Under the pieces are notes generated by a model. That model did not search any database. It saw only the letters and a list, made by a program, of their open reading frames with translations, and had not been told where the DNA came from. Shown here in pieces: positions 1 through 14,446 of a stretch of DNA of 64,000 bases. Source of the DNA: Lepraria neglecta (lineage: Eukaryota > Ascomycota > Lecanoromycetes > Lecanorales > Stereocaulaceae); contig CM065646.1 of assembly GCA_033220425.1 (NCBI GenBank), positions 2,921,501-2,985,500 on the forward strand. Direction: 5' to 3'. The position numbers and the translations under genes are program-made. How positions within the stretch are numbered: position 1 is the stretch's first letter; the number at the start of each line of letters is the position of its first letter.

Positions 1-3000
1 CGACAGCTACTATACGGTCAGCTACACCCTGTAGAGGCTGTCCCGGAACCCTTATATGACCTCTCTATCGATTTTATCGTGGGACTTCCCCTAACTCCGG
101 ATAACTATAATACTTTGATGACTGTAACTGATAAATTTTCCAAATATATATGGTTAATACCCGGGAATGAAAAGGACTCGGCGGAGACCTGGGCGGAACA
201 CTATTTCAACTTCGTGTACCGCTTCTAGGGAATCCCTTGTCGAATTATCTCCAACAGGGATCCTAAATTTACTAGTACTTTCTAGAAAACCCTTTTCGCA
301 AAATGCGGTATTACCCTAGGCCTTATAACGGCCTATTATCCCTCGTTAGATAGCCAAGTAGAACGGACTAATTAAACGGTCGAGACCGCTCTTCGTTACC
401 TACTTGTGGGAAAGTATAAGGAGAACTGGGACGCGCTACTTCCTAAAGTTAAGTACGCTTTAAATACTTCCGAAAGCGCGGCTACGAATATTATACCCTT
501 CGAAGTTCTATACAGGGTTAAACCCCGAGAGCCTCTAGTTACGATCCTCAGCCTAGATACTTATAATCAAACAGCCGTAGATTTCCTAAGACAGCGGGAG
601 AATATACGCCGGGATACCTTTAACGCTATTAAATTGGCCTAAGCCAAAATATCTGTACGATATAACTCCAAACATCGCATCCCGGACTTAGTAGGAATGG
701 CTTACCTGAAACTAGCGAAGACCGGAGATGCCGGTTATTATATTCCTAAAAGCTCTTCTCTCTCTACGAAAAAGGTCGGGCCATACAAGATCCTTCAGAA
801 GGTAAGTTCTTTAGTATATAGGTTGGAACTCCCGCCGTCGATATCTAGAATATATCCGGTGATTTCGGTCATACATTTGGAACAGGCCAAGGCCGACCCG
901 TTTTAACGGGAACTACCACCACCGGTACCGATTATTATCTAGGGCCAGGAAGAATACGTAGTAGATAGAATTCTAGGAAGGGAGAAACGCGGACGTTAGA
1001 ATAGGTACCGAGTCTGTTGGAAAGGATATAATGAAACGACCTATAAACCAGCCTGGAGACTAAGACAGGATATACCGGAGATTGTTGACAAGTTCGAGAA
1101 AGCTCGGCGGTAATCTACCTGACTGGGAAATTCAAAAATCCTGGACGCCAATAATTCGAGGAATCCTGAATGATAGGAATCCTGGATTTCTTTAAATACC
1201 GGTTATCGAGACTGGCACCCTGTCCGCAAAGATATAAAACTAAGTAAATAATAGAGAGTGAATCATATAGTAAAGGAGATACGGGAGATCGACTACGCTA
1301 GACTCACCTTAAAGTAAGAGTTCTCTTACTTCCTTCCTTCCTCTTTCCTTATTATTATACTTATTACTCTACCTCCTTTAATATATATAACATATGTATT
1401 ATATTATATACTCTATCCTATACGAAGTCGATCTTCTATATCGTGATCTTCTATATTATAGTCTTCTACATCGTAGTCTTCTACATCTCGGCACTCTATA
1501 TCTTCAGCACTACGTTCTTATAACTACCAAGAAGTTTATACCTTCTAAGTCTAGGAAACCCCCCAAGCCTGGACCTTCCAAGTCTGGATCTTCTAAGCCT
1601 AAACCTTCCTAGTATAAGTTATCCTAGGAGAGAAAGGAAGAGCAGGAGGCGTTAGAATAGCAGGACCGGGAAACTCGAACGGAAGAGGAACGGTCACTTA
1701 TCTTTATTAAACCTATACTAGAGGAAATCAATACCTACCTAGTAAACTGGACCCGGTTAGACTAGATAGTACGCTAGAGATTTCTAGTAACAGAGTCAGA
1801 TATCTATCGTCTTATAGAAGCCGAGATTCTGAAATTACCGTCACTAGAAAAACTTTTACGACTCTAGAAAGACAAGAACCCGGGCTTAAAGGTATACCTA
1901 TACAACCAGGATCTTATCAAGGAAGTATTATAATTAATAGACGTCGAGATCCTCAAATTTCTGACGCAAACCCGCTTTATCTACCCGGTAGATCCTGGAA
2001 TACCAAAAGATATCTTATATGCTCCCGGGTTTAAACGACGGTTAATCCCTAATAGGAACCACTTAGCAAGCCTACTATAGACTACCTTATCCGAAGAAGC
2101 TCAGGAGTAGGTTATTAACAGTCAAGATCCCGAAGTAGTACGAAAAATTAGAAAACTCCAAGAGATTTGCTACGATTTTAATTTAAACCTGTACTTCTCC
2201 GCGAAGGATAAGGTATATTATCTAGCCCTACCGGCTATTATCAGCGTTAACGACTACCTTAACTATCCCTAGGAGGAGGCCTTCACGCCCGATAAGGCCG
2301 AAACCTAGGCTATAGCCAAGTATAAGTTAACAGTAGCTGAGAAACGTCGAATCTCGAACCTTCGATAGGAATACCGGTGGACTAAAAAATCAGAGTTTCT
2401 CGAGGGAGAGGACCCAGAAGTAGATACTTTATTAGAAACTTCCTACGCTCCCCCTAAGAGACTTTTCTGAGAGGGCCAGAATCTTGAGTAGTCCTATAAA
2501 GCTATCGAGCTCAAGGGAGCTATTAAGAATTCCGAGGAGACTAGAGGTATATACTAGGTATACGGCCTATTAAATAGTAATATCTTCGAAGACGCTAATA
2601 AGGCGAACCTATAATACCGCAACGGACCCGTAGGTTTAAAGATCGACTAGTAGGTAGGAGAGTATTCTGATATTTTAGATCCTCAAACTCCCGATATTTC
2701 AGATCTTCGAACCTCCAACCTTTCACATCCTCAGAATACTAATACCTTCCAAAACGCGCGAGCTCGACTGGATAATACTTTGTCGGACTCTAGCGAGGAG
2801 CCTAGACTTCCCCTTACCAAAGAGGAATAACTGACCTGGGACATTATAGCAGTACTATACCCGGATAAGCCTCCGCTTAAGGAGTTCATAGCGGTACCCC
2901 GAGGAGTAGCAATACCTATTAACGATATTAAGCCTATAGACGTACGACTAAAACGTGTGTCACGAGCCATTTTTAATAGAGCTAATACCGGCGAAGGTCC

Positions 3001-5317
3001 AGTACGAGCCAGTATCTTAAAGGAATGAATAACAGAAGCGGAAATTAGGGATTGGCCGATTATCAATCGTTTTCTATCCTAGGATACTAAGGATACCGAC
3101 GAACTAGTAAGGTCTGAATAGGATAAGCTGGTGGCACCTTTTATAGTTCTGCTAGATTACTATAAATATTAGGCTATAAGACTGGATATTCCGAATCGCA
3201 AGGTTAATCACAAGTTCGACTTTATAGCTACAGGGAAACTACCTATAGTATCTATAGCCTTAGGTTGGCCAGCGGTAGCCGTCGACGCGGAAGGTATCTA
3301 GAGATTTATCGTTTACGACAACATCGAGCTCTATAGGGATATAGGAGCCCGGATAGGGCTACTTAGAAAATACCCCAAAGGAATAGTAGATAAGTAGAAG
3401 AAGGAACAGGATATACCATCTAGTAGTAATACTATTCTAGGGACTGTGTGTAATGTCGGAAACTATATCCTACGGGACTAGGACATCTTGGGCCAGATCC
3501 CCCCGGACGAGGAAAAGGGAGGCTCCGTCTTAAAAGCTTAGAAAACCTAGGATAAAGAATAACCGAGAGAGCCCGTAGTTAAAAAGCCGGTAATGACTAC
3601 GGAGGGACAACCCTAGAATGTATTACTAAGGGAGTCCGCAGATACGTAGCTGATAGTAACCTCGACGGGATAGACCTATATCGAAGACGCTATAATATCG
3701 GGATATAAGGCTATCGAAGACAAGTAACCAGTGATTACTTAGGCTCCTAGGATACCGGTTTTTGGGGAACTCAAACCAAATCCCCCAGGATTGCCGGGGT
3801 TCGAACTAGCTAATCCTGGTTAACTAAATCTCCCAAGATTACCGGAGGTTAAATAGTCATCTAATCCTAGTCAGCTAGTACTAGAGCGGTAAACCCCGAA
3901 AGTCAGTATAATCGTCGAAGATTCAAATCTATATAGCTCTAGGAAGTACGGTCTTGGTGGTCTCCCTAGGCTTATACTAATAATAGCTATAGGCGGCTTA
4001 GATAATAAGTATGTTAAGTATTCTCGGATTAGACATTAGAGCAGGGATTACCCTATAACCGCTGCCCCCGATAAGGAACAATACTCTCGCTCGAGATAAA
4101 GGTTAGAAACCAATAACTCAGACGAAGAGCTTGACGAGTACGATAATCCGTACCAGAATAAGCCCAAGAGATAGTGTCGGATTTCGCAGCCTGATACCTA
4201 GTATCGTTAAGACCCGGACATCGATATATTTGGGAGAACCAATACATTTTACTAATCTACTGCCATAATTGAATAAGAGAATAGTCTACCACCTTATCCC
4301 ACAGTACCTCTAGTATCGCCTTTACTTAACTAGGAGTTAAAGGCGACCCCGGAGTGGTTCAACGCCGAGAATCGTTTTGCGACACCTTCGCTTAATCGGA
4401 AGTTAAAGGCCACTCTAGAGTGGTTCAGCGCTGAGAATCGTTTTATAAGGCTATCGCCGCCCTCTAAAGACCGGATATAATTTACTTAACTTAGTTAGAA
4501 ATTGAAGGCTACTACCGCCTATATAAAGGATCTGGAGTTATATTACAAGGGGATATCGAGCGTCACGAACTCCCTGCTCCTACTAGCAGGCATCTCCGAC
4601 CCGTATGCTACTAATAGCCTTAGACAGGTATCAGTAGAGGTAGAGGAGAATTGTATACAACTACGACGACGATTTCAGGCAGTATATCCCGAGTTTCCTA
4701 CACACCGACCAGTCGCCCAGGTCCCTACAAGTCGCGTACCCGAGTATCTTAGGAGGTTTGCAAATTCTGGTTTTCCTACGCGTCGATCAGAATTCCCGGC
4801 AGCGTATCCCAGGGAAAGATTGAGCCCCTAACTTCCTGGACGAGTTACGGACACTGATTTCTCTACACGTCGCTCAGACACCGGCTTTTCCAATGAGTTC
4901 CCAGCGTATCACTCAAACACCAACTACTTCTAGGTCCCGGAATAGCCCGATAACAACGATCCTCGCCGTATTCATACCTTTATATACTCTTTCTATTATT
5001 CTTAGTATACTAGCCAAATTATCCTATAGGAATAGCTCAGTTTACATCCCAGGCTTTTCTATATACACACTCGCCAAATTATCCTATCGGAATGGCGCAG
5101 TTTATATCTTCCCAGATACTTATACTTCTATCCCTACTAACCCGGAACTCGACAAACCTAGGAACGTGGACGCTCGGGACGAGCTTTTCTGTGTCCCCGG
5201 GAGATGTTAGGGAGCCTTAGCGCCTTAAGCGCTTAGTATTCATGTATTTTATTAATTCTAGCTTAGCGAGAACGAACAAGCTTTTCACCACCCATACTGC
5301 GCACAAGTGCCTTAACA
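1..5317 (+). mobile_element. Gypsy-like LTR element C, 3' part, broken
   Basis: Degraded LTR retrotransposon entering from beyond the left edge. Positions 1-1112 read as the end of a Gypsy pol: an integrase core followed by a chromodomain-like tail near 940-1110, so it resembles chromoviruses. About 4 kb follow (1113-5204) with long degraded coding-like stretches that I cannot assign. The right end looks like a short LTR (5205-5317) starting TGTTAG and ending TTAACA. Homology of the neighbouring element B to element A begins at 5318, the very next base, so C probably inserted into B. It is heavily broken (many dozens of changes, RIP-like, AT-rich) and clearly old. It is a different subfamily from A and B. 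The reading of the middle 4 kb is uncertain. Confidence 0.7.
5205..5317 (+). repeat. Candidate short 3' LTR of element C
   Basis: The 113-bp stretch begins TGTTAG and ends CTTAACA, giving the TGTTA/TAACA inverted ends also used by elements A and B. It stops exactly where homology between B and A starts (5318). The partner LTR would lie left of the window, so it cannot be confirmed here. The expected 5-bp target copy on this side would be GTTAT (5318-5322). Confidence 0.5.
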
Positions 5318-7904
5318 GTTATCTTGTTTCAGGTTCATATAATATCTTAGGTATACTTCTATTATTTGGTTTGCGCGTTCTATTTATCTATTAGTCTATA
5401 GATAGTACGTAGTTAATATCCGAAGTTTAGTTCTAATCGCTGCGATTAGCGTTTTCTAGTAGTTAGAAGTGAATAACTTATCTCTATCGGATATTATTGA
5501 TTTGGGTATACTATAATCCCTTATTAGCTTATCGAGTAGTATAAAAGCTAATTAATCTGCTTTATAGGTCTCCTTGAACGGTATTATAATTATATACTTC
5601 GTTAGTTTATCTATAATAACTATAATTGAGTTGAAGGTATCTTATATAGCTGGATCCTTCGAAGGTAGTAGTTTAACTATAAAGTCTATTATGATATCAT
5701 CCTATAGTAATTCTAGTATAGGCGCAAACTGAATTTGCCTGTACTTGGCGTATTGTACAGACTTGTTTTATTAGCAATGAATATATTCCTTAATATATTA
5801 TTTAACGCGTGCCCGAAGTTTCGGTACTACGTATCCTCGTCCTAGGAGTTCTATTATCTTAGACACTCTAGGGTAACCTTATAAAGGGTTATCGTAGTAA
5901 TCCCTAATTACTTCTTTAATATATATATTAGGTAAGTAAGTTTTTTCCTGATATCTAAGTAATACTAAATCCAATTAATCCTATTGTAGCTTTATTACGA
6001 ATATATCGTTATTATAGGCCTTTACAATCTTATTAGTTATATTAGATCCTAATATACAAAGGGTTATTACTAATACCTAGTATAGTACTAATAATCCATC
6101 GGCTTCTCGTTTTAGGATTGGTCGTTCCGTAATGTTCTTTTCTTCTATATAGTCTAATCGCCTACTAAGCGTATCTACTCGACTATTATCTTTCCCTAGG
6201 GTATAGGTTATCTTGAACTTATATTATCCGAGTAGTTCTAACTATCTAACTTATCTCCTATTTAACTCTTTTGTTATTATAAAGTTAAGAAGATTCTTAT
6301 AATCCGTAAAGATAGTTAGGTCCGAGTAGCTTTCTATATATACTCTCTAATTTTAAAGTATATATACTATAGTAAGTAGTTCCTTATTATATATATTATA
6401 GTTCTATTCTACTACTAATATTTTTCGTGAAAAGTAGGTAACTAGATACTACTTTTAGTCCTTCATTTAATAAAGGTATACTCCTACTACGAGATCCGAG
6501 GTATCTATTTCGATACGAGCCGGTTCGTTAGCTTAAAAGGTATAGAGTACTAGTAGATCTGTATATGCTTTTTTCAACGTATTAAACGACTTTTATTATT
6601 CTCGTCCCTATATAAATCCGATATCCTTCTTTATAATATCTATAAGTAGAAGTACTTTCTTTAAGTAGCCTTTGATAAACTTCCTATTAAAGTTAGCGAA
6701 TCCTAAGAAACTTTGTACTACTTTGATATCCTATAGTATAGGCTATTCCGCTATAGCTTTGATTTTTTCTAGGCTTATACTAATACCTTTTATACTAACT
6801 ATAAATCCTAGGAACTCGATAGAGTCCCTATAGAATTCGCACTTTTCTGGTTTAAGGAGAAGTCCCGCTTATAATAGGTATTCGATAACGTCCTATATAT
6901 ACTTAATATATTCTTCCTTTTTCTTAGAGTAGATTAAGATATTATCGAGGTACACTATCGATATTCGATCTAAGTATACTCGTACGACGTTATTAATAAG
7001 TACTTAGTAGGTTACTAGTGCGTTAGTAAGTCTAAACGGTATTACTAAATACTCGTAGTGGCTATATCTAGTCCGAAAGGTAGTTTTCTATTCTTCGCCT
7101 TCTTTTATCCGGATTAGGTTATATACGCCCCTAAGGTCTAGTTTCGTGAATATCTTTACCTTGCTAAGCCGATTCTATAGCTCGCTGATATTTGGTAAAG
7201 GATACCTATTTTTGATCGTAATGTCGTTTAACTTTCAATAGTCGATATATAGTCTTAAGCTTCTATCCTTCTTCAGCGCGAAGAGGATTAGATAACCTAC
7301 TAGTAATTTAGATTCCCGAATAAATCCCTTCTTAAGATTCTTATCGATATACCTACGAAGTATAGTAAGTTCCTTTTCTAATAATATATAGATAGGTCCA
7401 AATATTAGCGCCTTACTAGGTTCGAGTTCGATCTTATAATCCTATAGTTAGTACTTAGGTAATACTTTTACGCTTATCTCTTCCTTAAATAGGTATACCT
7501 ACTATTTATATTCCCGAGGGATTATAGAAGGTTCGTCCTTTCCTTTAATAGCTCTCTCTTTAGTATCCCGCTAACCTTTACTAGTAACTAAGGAGTCGAG
7601 CCTTCTCTCTTAGAAGTCACTCTTATTATTTAAGAATAAAGTAATATATACTTTAACCGGTCTTCGGTTCTTTCTCTTATCTATTATTATCTACTATTAA
7701 CTAATAGGTCTAATACTAGTAACGTCTCTAGATCGTCCGAATTTAAGTACTTTTATCTTCTAGTTAATTTCTAGGTTATATTTATTTAACTAAGGTATTC
7801 CTAAAATGATATTATAAGTAGCTATCCTAACTATATCGAATATAATCTCCTTGTAGTATTACTGAATTATTACTAGTAGGGAGCGTGTTTCCTCCTCTAC
7901 TTTT

Positions 7905-8316
7905 TGTTAGAACTATTGGTTCTAATAGGACTATCCTATAGGACAAGGTACTATAGATAGGACTAGTAGCTATAGCGATGAGCGCAACGAGCGACGTGCG
8001 CTTATGGCGCTCAAGAATGATAAGCGTAATAAGCGCCGCGCGCTCATAACGCTCATGGATTGCTTGGCAGGATTTCTTATGTCTATATATACGGGGCTTC
8101 GCCTACTATTTGGAATAGCGTATTTAACTTGGTTAATCTTCCTAGTACTCCTTGTACTATACTTTACTAGTTATTAATATAGAACGTATTGATTACCTAT
8201 ATACACGAAGACTACTATTCTACCTAAGTGACTCCTCTCCTATAGAAGCATAAGATATCTATACCTAAACCCGATTATCGCACCGTTAGGTAAATAATCG
8301 GACGTAGGTCGTAATA
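7905..8316 (+). repeat. 5' LTR of element A
   Basis: 412 bp, starting TGTTAG. It aligns end to end with 14035-14446; every difference I could align is a transition. It contains a GCGC-rich stretch of inverted repeats (about 7980-8055) and a TATA-like stretch near 8090. Preceded by the target copy CTTTT. Confidence 0.93.
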
Positions 8317-11300
8317 CTTTGAATACCCTAAGGGATAAGTTCTTTAATAACTTCAGGCAGAAACCCTACCCTAAGTACCTTAACGGTTACTAGCTAGAGA
8401 TACTATACTATAGACGAAGGATCTAGAAAAAGGATTAAGGTTATAGTACTAGACCTATACTATAGAGACAGGGATAAGCTTAAGCTATAGCTTATACAAG
8501 TATAACTATACCTTCTATTCTAGGGAGACTTGCTCCTAGTAACTAGATATACTACCTTCGCTATATCGTACCTACGAGGACGAGCCCAAAAGTAGGTCGA
8601 ACCTTTCCTAAAGAAGTATATAGAAGATGATAATAAAGACGGCAACGTTAAGTTATAGATGGAAAGTATACTAAAGTTTATAGTTAAAATCTGCCGTATA
8701 TTCGAACCTTCTAACGAGGCAAACGTAGTAATATATATCATTTAGTATATAAAGTAGAAGAAGTTAGCGTTAGAGTTTTCAACTCAGTTTTAAATATACG
8801 CTACTAAAATAGGCTAGGATAATAATATACTAATAACGATATATTATCAAGGCCTTAAAGATAATATTAAAGACGAGCTTATAAGATTCGGAGGAGTAAT
8901 TAATACTCTAGACGGACTTATTAAAAATGCGATCGAGATTAATAATAAGCTATTCGAATAATCTATAGAGAAACGGTATAACGGAGGAGTCAGCGGAACC
9001 TAATATAAGGGATTCTTTTCGAAAACAAGGAATTACCGATAAGACTATAGAGAACGTAATACTTACCGTAGTATAGTGCTAATAGAAATTAACTTTGTTT
9101 AGATAGGAAAGAAGAAAGGAAACTTTAAAGGGAAAAAGCAGCACGGGGGAAAGAAAGCAATTACTTACTATAGCTATAGCAAACTAGGCTATATAGCTAG
9201 AGACTATAGGTCGAAGAATATAGTATACCGACCGCAGATTAATATAATAGAAGGAGGACCTCTAGATAACGAGGAAAACTCCGAAGAAATATAGCTACTC
9301 TATAATATAGAAGAATTAGATTAGGATTCGGAAGATAATACCTTCGAATTAGAATTCAATAAAGAAGTATAGAGGTATTACTATAGAGATAGTAATAGAT
9401 CTTAATAGTATAAGACGGATTAGGAACAACGGAAAGCTAGTCCGGAGAGACTAGCGTTAATACCCGAACCTAGATCTACTATATCCTAAGTAGGAGGAAA
9501 ATTACCGGAAATTAAAGAACCTTAATCGGATGAAGACGAATATAAACTCTTCGACGAAATCGAGAGCAAAGTACAAGGTATATTAAATAAGCAATTATCT
9601 ATAAAACCTAAATAGGACGAACCTATACGAGACTATCGATACGATAGGGAATATTAGTAATATAGCGAGATTCTATATACTAAATATATATTACCCGATT
9701 ATTCAGTATATAGAGAAGAAAGGGGCTATCTAGCGAAAGAGTATACGGTACCTCTACTTAAGAAAGCTTACTATAGAGAGATATAGTAGTATAAGTATAA
9801 GGAAGATAGGTACTAATAGTATCTTACGAGTAAGAGGAAGTATTACTACTTCCTATACTTTATAGAAAAGTAGGAAAAAGAAAGGAATAACTTACTTAAA
9901 GTCTTTAAGAGAGGAGCTTATAACTAGGTACTATAGTATAGCTACCTATATAATAAATATATTCCGTATAAGGGTATAAAGGAAGTATACGGATTCCTAC
10001 TATTATAGGGAAAAGAGTAATCTCTTATACTATAGGGAAGTATAAGGAGATTAATACATTATTCCCTAAACAACAATTATATTCCGCCTAATACTATACT
10101 TATATTATTATACCAGTGAATATCGATAGATAGCGGACCGTAGCGATAATAGATAGCGGAGCTACAGGAAATTTCATCTCAAGGAACTTAGTAGACTTAA
10201 GCGGCCTACCAACCCGAAAGAAGAAATTGTCTTACGAACTACGCCTGGCCGATAGGTTAGTATTCTTAACAGGAAAAGTAGAGGAGGAAATACGCTCCCT
10301 ACTAGTAATAATTCAGTAATACTATAAGGAGATTATATTCGATATAGTTGGGATAGCTACTTATAATATTATTTTGGGAATACCTTGGTTAAATAAATAT
10401 AACCCAGAAATTAACTAGAAGATAAAAGTACTTAAATTCGGATGATCTAGGAACGTTACTAGTATTAGACCTATTAGTTAATAGTAGACGATAATAGATA
10501 AGAGAAAGAACCGAAGACCGGTTAAAGTATATATTACTTTATTCTTAAATGATAAGAGTAACTTCTAAGAGAGAAGGCTTGACTCCTTAGTTACTAGTAA
10601 AGGTTAGCGGGATACTAAAGAGAGAGCTATTAAAGGAAAGGACGAACCTTCTATAATCCCTTAGGAATATAAATAGTAGGTATATCTATTCGAGGAAGAG
10701 ACGAGCGCAAAAGTATTACCTAAGTACCAGCTATAGGATTATAAGATCGAACTCGAACCTAGTAAGGCGCCGATATTTAGACCTATCTATATACTATTAG
10801 AAAAGGAACTTACTATACTTCGCGGGTATATTGATAAGAACCTTAAGAAGGGATTTATTCGGGAATCTAAATTACTAGTAGGTTATCTAATCCTCTTCGC
10901 GCTGAAGAAGGATAGAAGCTTATAACTATACGTCGACTATTGAAAGTTAAACGATATTACTATAAAGAATAGGTATCCTTTGCCAAATATTAGCGAGCTA
11001 TAGGATCGGCTTAGCAAGGCAAAGATATTCATAAAACTAGACCTTAGGGGCGTATATAACCTGATTCGGATAAAAGAAGGCGAAGAATGGAAAACCGCCT
11101 TCCGAACCAGATATAGCTACTACGAATATCTAGTAATACCGTTTAGACTTACTAACGCACCAGTAACCTACTAAGTACTTATTAATAACGTCGTACGAGT
11201 ATACTTAGATCGAATAGCGATAGCGTACCTTAATAATATCTTAATCTATTCGGAGAAAAAAGAAGAATATATCAAGTATATATAGGACGTTATCGAATAC

Positions 11301-13489
11301 CTATTATAAGCGGGACTTCTCCTTAAACTAGAAAAGTGCGAATTTTACAGGGACTCTATTAAGTTCCTAGGATTTATAGTTAGTATAAAAGGTATTAGTA
11401 TAAGCCTAGAGAAGATCAAAGCTATAGCGGAATAGCCTATACTATAGGACGTCAAAGTAGTGCAGAGTTTCTTAGGATTTACTAACTTTAATAGGAAGTT
11501 TATCGAGGGCTACTCAAAGAAAGTACTTCTACTTACGGATATTACTAAGAAGGATATTAGATTTATATAGGGACAAGAATAATAAAGGTCGTTTAATACG
11601 TTAAAAAAAGTATATACGGACCTACTAGTACTCTATACCTTTCAAGCTAACGAACTGGCTTATATTAAAATAGATACCTCGGATCTTGTAATAGGAGTAT
11701 ACCTTTATTAAATAAAGGACTAAAAGTAGTATCTAGTTATCTACTTTTCACGAAAAATATTAGTAGTAGAATAAAACTATAATATACACAATAAAGAACT
11801 ACTTACCGTAGTATATATACTTTAGAATTAGAGAGTATACGCTGAAAGCTGCTCGGACCTAACTATCTTTATAGATTATAAGAATCTTCTTAATTTTATA
11901 ATAATAAAAGAGTTAAATAGAAGATAAGTTAGATAGTTAGAACTACTCGGATAATATAAGTTCAAGATAACCTATACCCTAGGAAAGGATAATAGTCGAG
12001 TAGATATACTTAGTAGGCGATTAGACTATATAGAAGAAAAGAACGTTATAGAATAACTAATCCTAAAACGAGAAGCCGATAGATCATTAGTACCATATTA
12101 GGTATTGGCAATAACCCTTTATATATTAGGACCTAATACGACTAATAGAATCGTAAAGGCCTATAATAATAATATATTCGTAATAAAGCTAAGACAAGAT
12201 TAATAAGATGCGGTATTGCTTAGATATTAGGAAAAGACTTACTTACCTGATATATACGTTAAAGAAGTAATCAGGGATTACCACGATAACCCTTTACAAG
12301 GTCACCCTGGAGTATCTAAGACTATAGAACTCCTAGGACGAGGATACGTAGCGCCGAGGCTTCGGACACGCGTTAAACAATATATTAAGGAATATATCTA
12401 ATACCAGCAGAATAAGTCTATATAATATACCAAGTACGGGCAAATTCAGTTTGCGCCTATACCGGAATCACTATAGGATAATATCATAATAGACTTTATA
12501 GTTAAACTACCACCTTCGAAGGATCTAGCTACGTAGGACACCTTCGATTCAATTATAGTTATTATAGATAAACTAACGAAGTATACGATTATAATACCGT
12601 TCAAGGAGACCTATAAAGTAGATTAATTAGCTTTTATACTACTCGACAAGCTAATAAGGGATTATAGTATACCCAAATCGATAATATCCGATAGAGATAA
12701 ACTATTTACTTCTAACTACTAGAGGATACTGATCGCAGCAATTGGAACTAAACTTCGGATATTAACTATATACTATCTATAGACTAATAGATAGACGGAA
12801 CGTGCAAACCAAATAATGGAAGTATACTTAAGATACTATATGAATCTGAAATAAGATAATTAGATTTTACTACTTCTAATAGTATAACTAGCGTATAACG
12901 ATAAGAGATCAGATACGATAGGTCTAATACTATTCTTTACTAATTATAGAAAGAATATAAACACGTTTCTATAAGCTAGGGATAGACCTAATATAGAAAG
13001 AGCCTTAGTTAAGGTAGAGGAGCTAAAGAATTTATATAAGAATATATAAAGGACGATTAAAAGCTTAAATAATAAGTTAAAGGGATAGGTTAATAATAAG
13101 AGAAAGAATATTCCTTAGCTTAAAGAAGGGGATAAAGTATACCTCTTAATAAAAAATATAAAGATAATAAGACTAAGTAAGAAATTAGATTATATTAAGG
13201 TCGGACTATTCTTGATTAAGAAGGTAAAGGGGGCCGTTAACTATAAACTCGAGCTTCTACCTGACGCTAAAATATATCTAGTATTCTATATCTTACTTCT
13301 AGAGCTAGCAGACTCTAATATACTACTCTAAGAAATATTTTATTATAATATTAAGGAAGAAATAGAGTATAAGGTCGAGAGGATCCTAGATAGAAGAAAT
13401 TAGTTCTATCTAGTTAAATAGAAAGGGTATAACAAAACGGAAAGTACCTAGGAACCTCTTAGGAACCTTGCGGGGAATTGCGGGGAATA

Positions 13490-14034
13490 CCTATAAGAGT
13501 TTTATCGGAGATAAGAGAAGACTAGTCAAAACTCTCGGGGCCCTCTAGGCCGGGGAGGAGGTCGAACTACTCGGAGCCGACGTTGAATATTAGACTATCG
13601 GGAGTGTCGGAAGGGAGACCCTTATCTCTCTCTAACTCCTTGATATTCTATAACTCGCGCTCGACCAACTTTTTCTCTTTATCCTAGACTCGATCAAATT
13701 ACGATTAAAGGCGTATAAGTTTCGCCTATATTTCTTTTATTTCTAACTAAGTATCGTTATATACTTTCTTAATATAATATATCTCGTCGACGGATATAAC
13801 TAGGTTATACTTCTTGCCTATAGTAATATAGTTAGAATAATAGTCTGAACGGACACCTACCAAGTACTACTTATTACCCTTTATACAGAGAGTATAAGGA
13901 TATATTACGAATCTGGATAATTCACCGGAAAGCTCTTTATAACAGACGAGGGGATCTTTAGAATAGATATTTCAACAAGGAGGTATAAAGGACGGATAGT
14001 TTCTCGGGACGAGAAAACTGGAGGAGGGGGCTAG
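13490..14034 (-). other. Antisense coding-like stretch before the 3' LTR of A
   Basis: Between the end of pol and the 3' LTR, the plus strand shows no continuation of pol. The minus strand has a degraded coding-like stretch rich in Lys/Glu/Leu/Arg with a coiled-coil look (about 13560-13780). Antisense reading frames in this position are seen in some fungal Gypsy elements. The element is broken here too, so I report only the compositional signal. Confidence 0.4.
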
Positions 14035-14446
14035 TATTAGAACTATTGGTTCTGACAGGACTGTCCTATAGGACAAGGTACTATAGATAGGACTAGTAGC
14101 TGTAGCGATAAGCGCAACGAGCGACGTGCGCTTATGGCGCTCAAGAATGATAAGCGCAATAAGCGCCGCGCGCTCATAACGCTTATGGATTACTTGGTAG
14201 GATTTCTTATATCTACATATACGGGGCTTCGCCCACTGTTTGGAACAGCGTGTTCAACTTAGTTAATCTTCCTGGTACTCCTTGCACTATACTTTACTAG
14301 TTATCAATATAGAACGTATTGATTACCTATATATACGAAGACTGCCATTCTACCTGAGTGACTCCTCTCCCACAGAAGCATAAGACATCTACACCCAAAC
14401 CCGATTATCGCACCGTTAGGTAAACGATCGGACGTGGGTCGTAACA
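14035..14446 (+). repeat. 3' LTR of element A
   Basis: 412 bp, ending GTAACA and followed by the target copy CTTTT at 14447-14451. Same length as the 5' LTR with no gaps in the alignment; differences are C/T or G/A only. Confidence 0.93.

Larger units (their letters stand above)
7905..14446 (+). mobile_element. Gypsy/Ty3 LTR retrotransposon A, full length, broken
   Basis: A 6.5-kb element bounded by direct LTRs (7905-8316 and 14035-14446) and flanked by the 5-bp duplication CTTTT (7900-7904 and 14447-14451). Internal order on the plus strand: gag-type region about 8400-10080 with a zinc-knuckle-like stretch near 9166-9212; aspartic protease near 10140-10260; reverse transcriptase about 10750-11500; RNase H about 11580-12000; integrase zinc-binding and core regions about 12240-13000; chromodomain-like tail about 13360-13460. 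This order is Ty3/Gypsy. The structure is complete but the coding parts carry many dozens of breaks, typical of RIP. It inserted into B, a related copy in the opposite orientation, so it is the younger of the two. Confidence 0.92.

Noticed and set aside
1394-5210. Short ORFs (72-111 codons) inside element C
   Set aside because: Fragments of a degraded retroelement, not separate genes.
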